Below, piece by piece: positions 11,680 to 23,600 of a stretch of DNA of 64,000 nt. The DNA is from Symsagittifera roscoffensis (lineage: Eukaryota; Xenacoelomorpha; Acoela; Convolutidae): contig NC_087063.1 of the NCBI RefSeq assembly GCF_963678635.1, forward strand, positions 3,386,580 to 3,450,579, in the 5' to 3' direction. Position 1 is the first letter of the stretch, and each line of letters begins with the position of its first letter. The notes beneath the pieces were generated by a model. The model was not told where the DNA came from and did not search any database. It saw only the letters and a list, made by a program, of their open reading frames with translations. A program made the position numbers and the translations under genes.

Positions 11680-14600
11680 CTGGAAAAAAACCCGAAAAAA
11701 TGAAACTAAATAAAACAAGACTGCTCGTATCAGGGCGAAGCCCTGAAAGTTCTAACTGCCTTTTAAGGTCTATGGAGCATTAATAAGATAGAAAATTTCA
11801 ATGTAATAAAAAAAAACTTAAAAAAATTTTTTTTTGAAAAAATTTGAGATTTTTTTAAAAAAACATCCCCCACACGTCATATTAAGTCCAAAGCGATAGA
11901 TTTTGCTCCCATTAACAAATCAATTATGGCATATAACTTCCTTGAACCAATTTGGAACGATTTCTAGGACGGATTAAATCTCGCTTACGCGTTAATAGCG
12001 CGAAATTTATCGCGCGTTAATTGTCCCAAACTGACCAAAATGGCAATCTTTAAACCCCCATAACTTTACGAAAAATGATCACAGGTAAAATATCTTTTCA
12101 AATTCAAGCTCAGGACAACAATAGCTTTCGACTGATATAAAAAAATTCCGTCAAAAACGGCTAGTTACAAAGTCGAAATTTGTCTGAAGAAAAAAAAAAC
12201 CCACCCCGAGCACAAATATTCCGTTACTTTCGGAATCGAAAGTCGGAACAAAGATTGCAACTGCTACGCAAAACTGCAATTGAATAAAAAAATTGAAAAT
12301 CAATCGCGAATTTGCTACAGAACCAAAAATTGGCAAGTGTTTGGAAAGATTGCAATTGAGTTGAAAAATTTCAACTTAATCTTAACTAAATTTGCGATGA
12401 TAATTTCTAATTAAACGGTTAGAAGAAGATTTTCCCACAAGGGAAAGATCAACAAATGAGCTATTCCTTTCGTACAGGATAAAAATTATTTGACCGTCTT
12501 TTTCTCGACACAGATTTTTTCGATTTTTTAAAATTCGTCTTGCAGAGCTTTAATATAATGTATCGCTCAACCATTTCTATTAATTATTTGTGTCGGAAAA
12601 GAAATTGAAAAAAGTAAGTAAAATACTAAAACCAACCCGAAGACAAAATTCTTCAGAATAACTCTCAGTACAGTTAGATATAATTGTTTGCAAACTAAAA
12701 AATCATCACCTGTATCAGTTTATGATAAGTTTAACGCAATTTGAAGACGCTCGACTATTACTAAGTTTACAATTCACAATAACAGCCAAAGCGACCGCAC
12801 ATCGGTGAACAATTTAAATTAAAAAATCTTAATTTTATTAAAATGTCAAAATTTAGAATTAAAGTCTTTTAAGAGGAGCTTACTTTTTCGTCGGCGCTCA
12901 GCAGTTGAATCGGTTTTAGTTGGTCCATGAACAACATGCGCACTAGAAAGGGAAGTCCGAGGCCAAGGTCAATGTCGAACACGTTACTTCCGATCGCATT
13001 CGACACCGCCATGTCCCCGAACCCATCTCGGGCCACTATGACGGAGCTGAGAGCGTCGGGAACACTAGTGCCCACGGCCACGATTACAAGACCCATGACG
13101 AACTGCTGGATGTCCAGGGCACAACCGGCCCTGCCGACGAGAAAGACCATGGCGAAACTGCAGAAGCCGATCCAGAACAGACTCATCATAAAAGAGACTA
13201 AATAGTATTTCCTGAAAAATAAAACAAGGATACTTAATTTTATCAACATTTTAGTTCAATTGAAAGAAGAGATCATATTCGACTACATTTTAGAAGTTGA
13301 ACTTACTGCTATGCAGAAACAATGTGATGATTAATTCTTCAAACTTACTTCATCGAGTCATACTTTCACAGGGTTTCTGGCGATTTAAAAAGCATATAAT
13401 CTTTGACAATGAAAAAATGAAAGCAATGTTGAAACGAATGAATTACTCTCTTGATGCACACTTCATCGAGATAAAAAAAAAACGAAACTAACTTTAAGTG
13501 TGGCTTTCCGCAGTTTGGAACAGTCCAAGCGAACAGGATAGCCCAGGGGAAGGCTAAGACGAACAGAATCCACGCTCCCAGAAACTTGACATTGGCCACG
13601 AACCCAGGGCTGTCCTTGGAGGGAATGGCCATGGGAACCCCAGGCATGCAGCTGCAGATTTTGATTTCATCATCTTCTTCCTCTTCGCCGTCTCCATCCG
13701 TATCCTGCCAAAAATAACATGCCAGTTTGGATATATTTAACAATCTCCCCCTTTCAAGAAAGGGGGGGGATTGTTAAGTAGATTAAATTAGTCGAATTTT
13801 CGACCAATCAGAATGCAACAAAACTAGACTTCGCAATAGAACGCTCTAGTGCTTTTTACATTTTTTATTCATAGGGGTGGAGATTCTTAAGAAGACACCA
13901 TAGGGAGGGGGGAGAGATTGCTAAGTAGATCTGCCAGTTTGGCTACTTATACTTAATGCCAAATTTTTGACAAACTCTTACTTAATCAACGAATCTGAAC
14001 GAAGTTATTTGAGCTAAAACTACTCATTTTATCACTGATTTCCGTGCTTGAAAGTTGTCTCCAATTAAACTATCCCGGGTTGACCTCCATAAAATTCCAT
14101 AAACCAAGTCTATGAAAAAATACTAGTCAAACAAATTTTATACATTTTTTTACAATGATGTCATCGAAATTTCAAAAAAAAATTTTTTGTTTTGTCATAA
14201 AAATCGGTGTATCGTACTAAATATCAACGAAAATCTTTTTGTCAAAAGAAAATGCTAATCATACAATTTCCATATACCGAAATTTTATGACCAGCATTTT
14301 TTTGATGGCGTCAACAAAAATTTTTCTAAGTAATTTTGAAATTGCCCCAAAAATCTTTTGTTTTTTTTTCAATACCAAAACAAATTTTGTACTCAAGCAA
14401 GCATTTTCCAAAAACAATTTTTGCATGCAAAATTTAAATTTTTGTGTTTCAAAAGTAGTCCTGGATACACAAAAATTGGATTTTTTTCCGTTTCTCTGGA
14501 TAACTTTTTCAAAAACGCTTAACACTCCTATTTTTTTGTATGGTATGTTTATGAATGCCTTGATCATTATCTGATAATTGAAAAACTCAAATTTTATTAG

Positions 14601-17600
14601 TCATTTTGATAAAAATTTAAAAGTTGGATGCTTTTAGTATATTAGTTGTGTAAGAAAACTCTTGTATAACTCAGGTTGCTTCCAATGCATTGAAAATGCA
14701 AGACGATCAAAATGTTGGTGACTTTAGTTTTGAGTAAACCATGGTTTTTGTCACTTGTGTTTGGTCCTGAACACATCCGATAAATTTTGAGAAATTAAAT
14801 TTTTTTAAAAATCATTTTTTTTGGTTTATGGGAAAATGCTAGTCATACAATTACCATATATGCAAAATCACTAGTTTTAGACTTTTCGTGCATTTTTTGT
14901 ACTTATGGAACTGCATGAAAATTTATGATTAGCAGTTTTTTATATATGAAAATTGTATGATTAGCCTTCCGACTGCACTATAACTAATACAAACTAGTTT
15001 TTGTTAACAAAAAAAAAGATAACATTTTGAAAAATTGATACGCAATATCCGATACGAGGAGGTATAGCTCGTCTCTAATTTTGGACATTTCACAAGCCTT
15101 AATTTGACGACTCTCCCTTGAGAACAAAGTGCAGTTAGTTATAGATACGTAACTGCACTCTAATTTTGAGTGCAGTTACGTATCCATTTTGTGTTTTTTT
15201 TTATCGGTTGAGTTCTGTTTTTATCCGGCATTCAGTTTTTGGCTTACGCCGTTACAACTCTACAATTCGATGTGTGGCTGACCTTTGTTTTTGTATTTAG
15301 TAAGCTTGTTGAGTATTTGAACAACTTGTTAGAAATATACTGAATAATGGTGCTAGGGATTTTAGCAGACCGGTTTTTAGCAGATCAATCTTTTTTACAG
15401 ACTCAGAACAATGTCCGAAAGCTAATTGTAAACGCGGTATTGGCGATTAGAAACCGCTTGATCTGCTGCGCTTCAATCGGCACGAGTGTTATTGTGCGCG
15501 TAAACCTTTGTTTTGCCGCTAATTTAGCTGCTGTGTTTTTGAAGTTTTGTTGACAAATCGTGAGATAATTTTGTTGACAAATCGTGAGATAATTGTCTTA
15601 ATTGGTAAAACTTGGCCCCAGACTAAGCGCTTTTTTGAGTCTGTCAACCAAGCATCTATAACTTTATTACGTTGGTCTGCTAAAGTTCCATTTTTCAATT
15701 TTATGCTGAAAGATGGCTCTGCTAAATGATCGATCCCCCTGAAAAAAGTACTGAACGGTGCACTACAAAAAGTATACGTACAGGCACTGAAGTTTCATGG
15801 ATAATAGTCGATTATAATATTCGATAGTGTTTTCATTGTAAGTCTCCACAAAAAAAACAATGATTAGGAGCGATTAAAAATGTATTATTTAATTTTTTTT
15901 CTAATTTAGTCTGAAAAGTTTAACACAAGGCAGCGTTTTCAAAAATTAGCAGTTGTTTCTGGTTTACCGCAATTTTGGTTATAAAGTTGCAAAAATGAGA
16001 TTTACTTCGGCTAAGAAAATGGTTATAATTTTTTTCACATTTTCCCTTCACAATTTTTTAGGTTGTATTTTTCTAGTTTTTTCTGATTTTTCTAACTTCT
16101 GCCAAACTCACGTACTTCGTTCCCTTCCTTGTTAAGCCCTTTTTTCGTGCCAACCCCAACACCCCCCCCCCCCCGCCCCCCTATGGGAGCGGGTGTTATG
16201 ATGAGACATAACTCCTAAAATGATTTAAGAGCCAAGTTACATGGCCACTGGTATAAAATTGTTGCTGGTGAATTTCATATTTAAACTCGCAAAAAAGAAT
16301 CTATTTCTTTCAGGCTGTTGAAAAAAGTTGGATGATCTTGTTAACTATCCCCCCACTATGCATGTATTATTTTTGACAACAATTTCTATAGTTAACAACT
16401 GTTTCAATAGTTAACAAGATCCAAAAAGTCTTTCAAAAGTTTTAACCAAAAATCAAAACAGGTCTGAAAAAATCTAAAGCTCCGAACAAAAGCGCACCGA
16501 AGGGAAAAAAGGGGTCGTTGTTTTTTCTTCAGACCAATTTTGATTTTTTAGACAATAATTTTGACAGATTTTAACCGTGACACTTATTAAAACTACTCAA
16601 TTCTGTCTGCCAAACTGGTCACGCCACTGACTTTAGCCATACAATATTCACCACTTATTCTGAATGATGGATTATTAACCTAAAATTAAAAATTGATCTA
16701 AGCCAAGTAGTCAGTTGCGTGTAATGAAAAGGCGATGGACGTAGTTCAATTTTTTATTGAAATTTGTTAAGGATTTTAGGCCGAATATATTACGAGGATA
16801 AAATAAGTTCCTGATTTAGGCTTTCCTGATGTAATTGTATTGGACTGAATAATTTTGCATTAACGTGGTTCTCGCATTATATCCCCCGGCAAATTATAGC
16901 TGCGCCCTAAAATGAAAACTACTATCGCGTACGTGTGGAGGGTTTTATTTTTTCTCTGAGTGCAGTCACAGGTTATAGAAGTTGCAACTAATTGAATTTG
17001 GTTTCTTTTTTTTTTTCAATCACACGACGTAGAAGTTGCAATTTTTTGATTTTTTTTTGTGTTTTTGTCGCTTTTTCCGCAACTATTTAAAATATGGGAT
17101 TGAGATTTGACACATCCTTGATAAAATATTCGAAAGAAGGTAACCGGATCAAAGGGGACCGATCGTTTAGCAGGCCAATTTTTTAGCATAAAAAGTGAAA
17201 AACTAGTATTTAGCAGACCAACAAAATAAAGTGATGGACGATTGATTGACAGGCTCAAAAAGACGCTCAGTCTGGTGCCAAGCTTCCCCAATCAAGACAA
17301 TTATCTCACGATTTGTCTACAAAACTACCAACTTCAAAAACACAACAGTCTAAATTAGCGGCAAAATAAAGATTTACGCGCAAAATAAAACTCTTGTTGA
17401 ATTGAAGCGCAGCGGAGCAAGCGGTGTCTAAGCGCCAATGCCGCGTTTGAAGCTAGCTATCTGACTTTATAATGGTTCTGAGTCTGCTAAAAAACCAGTC
17501 TGCTAAAAAAAGCAGTCTGCTAAAATCCCTAAGCCCCGGATGAAAATTTGAGATTTTTTTGAAGACGTACAATAGCCAGCGTATGATTACTGGTTTTAGA

Positions 17601-20600
17601 GTTGTTCTTGCTGTGGAAATATCCTTGCAAACAAATCAAGAAATTTGACTTAATAAGCTCAAATTGGTTCTTAAGGAAGCTGCTGGGCTTAGATTACTCT
17701 TAATGCAGCGGAAACACGACAGACAAAATTGAAAGAGTTCCTTGGCCCGGCGTCAAGGAAGGTCTAACTATTTAAGAGTCATTTTTGCGCAAATTGTGCA
17801 AAAAAAATCAACACAACAAAAGAACTATTCCAGCCAATATTTCGAGACCAATTGACTGCTTCGTTTCAAGCACAAGATTCTCATAGGCAGTTCTGTTGTC
17901 TCTAAACTTTTTCAAACTATCTGGTAAAGACGCTTCAAACCTTTATTGTCTGTATCGTCAAAACAAAATACCATTTATTGACGCGAGACCCAGTGATCTG
18001 TTAAATATTTTTTGTCTCTCGTTTTTCGGCGGCGTACAAAATTAGTCTCCGCTTTCCAAAGAAACAATTTGGGCCCATGAAATCAAATTTATTGTGTTGT
18101 TTCCAGAACAAGAACACTGCTGGAACTAGTTATGATATACTGGTTGTTTTACGCCTTCCAAATAAAATTTCTCAAATTTTGATCCGGTTAGCTTTTTTCA
18201 TTTTTTTTCAAATAATTTCATGAGTCAAACTTTCATCATTTTATCGTAACTATTTGCAGAGAAAACGACAGAAACTTGAAGAAAAAGTTCGTTCCTTTGC
18301 TCATTGAGTTTCAAAACGTCACATGACTATAGGCTGGGAAGGGGGGCTGTAATGAGAAATATCTGCACAAACTAACCTGTTGGTCGGTGTTACCAGGAGG
18401 GGGGTTCGATCCTGCTCCTTCTGCTGCGTTTGATTGATTGGCTCCGACTCCGTTTAGAGAAACAGTGCCTGCCTAAAATGTTGTTTAAAAAATCTTAGAA
18501 CTACTTCGAAAAAACCGAGGTTTAGTTTTTTAGAGTAAAGCCAAATAATAGAAATTTTACAAAGCTTGTGATATGACGGTAAAAGTTTTTCTCCGACCAC
18601 TTCATTAACTTTGGATGTTTTTTGCGGTTTTTTTCAGAAGAGTTTTTGATAGAGCGAAATGATATCGAACAATTTTTAGTCGTGATTTGAAATCCGAGAA
18701 CATCGTTCAAAAAGCTTACTCAGTATCCAAAAAACTGGTCTGATTTTTCTGTTTTTCAGACTGGTTTTCAGGGTAAGTGAAGAAGAAAAACCGAACTTTC
18801 TATGATTGATTTTGCTAGAATTCTATAAAAATTAAGGAGGCTGCTATTACCTTACGCATAATGCTAAATTTTAATCCGTCCAAAACAACGTAGAATTTAA
18901 AATTGTTAGTTTTTTTTTCGAAATGATTGTAAGTGTTGAAATGATTATTGGTTGATAGATTGACACTGATCATAACATGTAACAAAGATACATTTCGGTT
19001 GAAATCGCTGAGTTTGCGATCATAATTTGGCCGAAAAATCCAGTTACAACTAGCTCATCAACCAGTTAAACCTTTTTTTTTAATTTTCAGTTTTTTTCAA
19101 CGTTATATTTTTGAAAGTAGAGAAGAATTGCCGCTTGCAGTTCTTATTACAATATCTTAAGCCGCATGTTTTTTTTTTAATTTTGAGATACTCTGTTTTA
19201 GTTTTGAAGCATGTTCCAGCAGAGAATTTACCATTAGGCTTCAAGTTATCTGAAAGTCATTCGTTTTTTGAACTTAATATTTTTATTCATATATTCCTTC
19301 TAGCCATTTCCTGCACCCCAATAAAAGTCCGCCCCTTTCAAAACCCTTTCAAGGAAGCCGCAAATGAATTCAAGTCCCCAGAGCTCAAGCGGTCTTGTCA
19401 AGTTTAGATTGAGTTGTCAAAACTGCCAAGGCCTTACTATACTTTACGGGTGGGCTGCGTCACTTAGGGTCCCCGAATAACAAGTCAAATCTCGTCTAAA
19501 CAACTTTCCTTGTTGACGTGACCACATTCATAAGGTTGTAAACAAATATCTACCAAGACAGTAATGAGAAAATACCACAAAAGCAGTTAAATTCAATATA
19601 AATCGCAATCTGCCTAGAAATACATTGAAACAAGCGAGTCAAAATGTGCAGAATAATGTTTCAAAGTGTAGAACATTGTTGTTATTATCAACTGTGCACA
19701 CATTTGTGCTGAAAAGCACAAAAAAAATCAACAAATGTTAATTTGGCAGAAAATTTTTTTAATACAAAAATTTGGGTAAATATTTCCTGGGAAACGCGAA
19801 GCTACAAAAAGTTAAAGACTGCTTTACAATGTCATGACTCAAACATAGTTTTGGCAACACGCAGCTTACCAAAATATGAAGAATTATAGTATTTGGTAGT
19901 CAATTTTTTAACCAACCGAAGCTTTAGCTGTTTACTAGATTTTTTTTGAACATTTTAAAAACCACTGACGAATAGCTCAAACACTTCGTACTTTTGATTT
20001 TTGAAATTTTTGGTCCATTTTTTTGTAAATAAGAGTTCAATCATTCAAAATTTGATAAGTTTTCTTATTAAAAAAGCTTTGACTGGTTAAAAAAATTGAT
20101 ACCACGTGACCAAAAGTTGATGGTCATAAATGCAATGACGAGGTTCGGCTCGTGGTGTTGTCTACTTACTTGGCTTGTGTTGCTGCTTTTTCGAGTACCC
20201 TGTGAACAATTCACAGAATCATTTCTATGTCTGTTAGTAGAAGGGGTTGCTGCATAGTACCAGTTATTAAGAGAACCCCCAGAGAATACGATTTCAGAAC
20301 CACCACCCGAAGTACTACCAGTGCCACCGGGTAAACCCATCGCCCCCGCTGGCGACGCCGACTCCCCCATTCCGCTAACGCTCTCATGTTCTGAAGGTAC
20401 GGTGCCGTCGGCCATCACGTGACCGGCAAGTTGCGCGTCTTGGTGGTTGACGCGATGAATCATCCCGCTTCCGTCTCCACCCTCGAAAACTTCGGAAATT
20501 TCTTCGAACGCGAGGGGCGCAACAGTCGGCTTGTATTTCACAGAATGGCTTGTCGAATTTGTCGAAGATGCGACACTCATTCTGCGAATCTAGTTCAAAT

Positions 20601-23600
20601 TTGTCGTTTTAAAAACAAAAAAGAAACATCTTTTTCTCAATTTTAAGTGCATTATTATACGATGAAACCATTTTTGGGATAATATGTTAATATTATGAAA
20701 ACAATCACATATGTCTTATGAACTCGCGCAGTGGCAGACCTGATAATTTCAGATATAATTAAATTTTTTCGTGACTTCAGCAGAGTTTTAAATATATTTT
20801 TTCGTCCGAAGACTTTTTTGGTGGAGAATTTTAAAACCAATCAAGACCAGGTGATGGGCAAATATAAAACTTGTAACTTTTTTCAATTAAACCTATCATA
20901 AAAGATTAATTAGATTTGTCCGGCGACTCTCCGATTGCAAATTGGACGTCACGTTTAATTTGCTTCAAGATGAGCTGTATTTTTAATTGAAGTTTGAACC
21001 ATAAAAGGCAGACGATACCGCATAAATCTCCGCCTATTTTAGAGAAAATATTCCCGCCTATTTTTTGAGACAATTACTAATTAAAACTTCGGCAACCCTT
21101 ATAAAATTGCTTTGAGCAAAATCTTTTCCTAACGTTGTTTTTTGAGGACTTAAGGCTTCCGTTGTTTCCATTTAAGAAACAAGTACACATTTATATAAAA
21201 AAAACAACAAATTTCAGAAGAAGGCATTAAATGTGTATAAAGGCCCAACTTGGATTCGAACTAGCGACGTATGTTTAGGCACTAAGCGAAGATGTAGTTG
21301 TATGTATTCTTACCAGTCCATTGAGTTGTGCTGTGTGTTTAAACTTGTGATCCTGATCGTCGCTTTTGCTCACGTTGTCTTCGGTCTAAAAAAATTTCAA
21401 GTTACAAATTTAAGAAGAAAAATTTAGACGCACTGAAATAGCTATTGTTTTATCTCGTACATTAGGTGGCGTAGTTTTTAAAGCCACATGTCAATTAACT
21501 CCAATTGTCAAAAAATTGCACCCAAATTTCCACTGCATTCAATGCATTTTATATCCAAAATGCCAAAATACCCCATTTTCAGATTTAAGGAAATATTGGA
21601 ATATTGATTTTTTTTAATTAACTGAATCAAACTATTAAAGACAGAGGCGGAACTGCGCTTTGCACCACTTGCGATACAAAACAAAAAGCCGCTAAGTAAA
21701 AAAAATTGAAAAAATTGAAAATGTGACAAAACTAGATCTATCAAAATGAATCAGTCTAGTTTTGAAACACACACAAAACCTCAAAACACACACAAACACG
21801 ATACTTTTTTGCTCGTTAAATGGAACGAAGTAAGCCAACTAATCCAACATAATAAAGGCCGAAACCTATTCAGTAAAAACAAAGAAAAATAGAAAAACAA
21901 AACCGAAAAACAAAACCGAAAAACAATTCAAACAATTTTAAGACTAATGAGACCTCAACTTCAAAACGCACGCAAGCACAATTTTTTCCGCTCCGAAAAA
22001 AGAAAAAGAAACAAATCAAAAAACCTGAAAAATTGTTGTCATGGAAAACATGAACAAAGTTTCTCTTAAAGTTTAGGTAATTGTGCGATCCAGAGGTGAA
22101 CACTAAAACTATAATTTTAGTGAAACTGTTCAACAATATGTCCCTATAACTATAAAATAAAAACGCCGAAATCATTCAAGAAAAACAAAAGCTTACACAA
22201 AAAATTATAAGGTCAAAAAAAAACAAAAAAAAGCCGAAGGAGAAACACTAAGAAGAACTTCAATGTAAATTGCGTCTAAAAAACAATTATACGATGTGTC
22301 AAATAAGCCAACAAACATGAGCAGACAAACAATAAGTCAAATTCAATTTTGACCATTCTGTAAACAAAATTATTTATGGGGGAAAAGTCTCGCACCCGAT
22401 GGCAATACTACCCTTGTTTATCCTAAGGGTAATAAAAGAATCAAACATAGTTTCATTTACAATAATACTAGCCTACAGAGCAAAAAAGGTAGGAAGACGA
22501 CTGGTAATGTGGAAACTAAGCCAACAAACATAAGCAGACAACTGAAAGAACGATGATTTTTGCACTAATACTTTGGGTTTAAAAAAACAGATGCTGACCG
22601 GATTCGAGCCTAGTCCCTTAGCCGTCAATTAGTTTTTGTGAGCATTAATAAAACTTAACTTTCAAAAAAATTGAGCTTGTTTGCTGTAGAATTGATTGCT
22701 GCACAAATGACTCAGTGATTTTGTGGAACTAGTTAATAACCCGAAAAAAAAGAGTCTATGTTCCGATTTGATAACGATTGCTATTCCCAAGCGTAATCAT
22801 TGAAAACTTCATGTTTTGGATTGAGATACCCATCTTCAAATTATTCACATTTCAGAAACCAAACAGTCACATGATCATCTCAGCCCTTTTTTCTGCTTAA
22901 CTTTTTCCCCATAGCACCGGGATTTTTATTTTTAAAATTTTGAAGGAGTTTATTACAAGCAAGAAATTTTTTACATGTGAAGAGTTTTAAAATTTCTTTA
23001 GTTTTAAGTTTTTATTGTTCCGACTTTCGTAAAGAAAGTAACGGAATATTTTTGCTCAGTGTGGTTTTGTATAACTAGCCTATTTTTGACGGTGTTTTTA
23101 AAATTATTCAAAAGGTATTGTTGTTCTGATCTTAAAATAACGAAACAAAATTCACCTGTGATCATTTTCGGGAAGTTATGGGAGTTTAAAGATCGTCATT
23201 TTGGCCAATTTGTGACAATTAACGCGCGATATTTTTCGAACTATTAACGCGTGAGCGGAGATTTAATTCGTCTTAGAAAGCGTTCCCAATTGGTTGAAGG
23301 AAGATTATTTGCCAGAACGGATTTGTAGCCAGGAGCGAAGTCTATCACTTTGTAGTTTATATGGCGTGGGGGATGTTTTTCTTAAAAATCTCATATTAAA
23401 AAAAATTTGGTTTCATTTTTTTACATTTAATATTTTTCAGATTATTACTGCTCCATAGACCTTAAAAAGCAGTCGGAAAAAAAGCGGGTCTACGAGCAGC
23501 TTTTAGAATTTTTATAATTCCTCCAAGGTTGTTGGGTAACAACTCTCGGCCCGAAGGCAGGTGATTCTTTAAACACAAACGGAAGGTTTTCAAGTAATTC

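Noticed and set aside
19111-19407. 98-codon plus-strand frame in NCKX intron 6 region
   Set aside because: No family resemblance, no splice support, AT-driven codon use.
20419-20646. Plus-strand frame opposite NCKX exon 6
   Set aside because: Shadow of the coding exon; its open length follows from the GC content of the exon.
21235-21300. tRNA gene or tRNA-derived SINE (minus-strand AGTTCGAATCC box)
   Set aside because: The B-box-like motif is present, but the T-stem does not pair and no cloverleaf can be drawn. The similar motif at 22,600 fails the same test.
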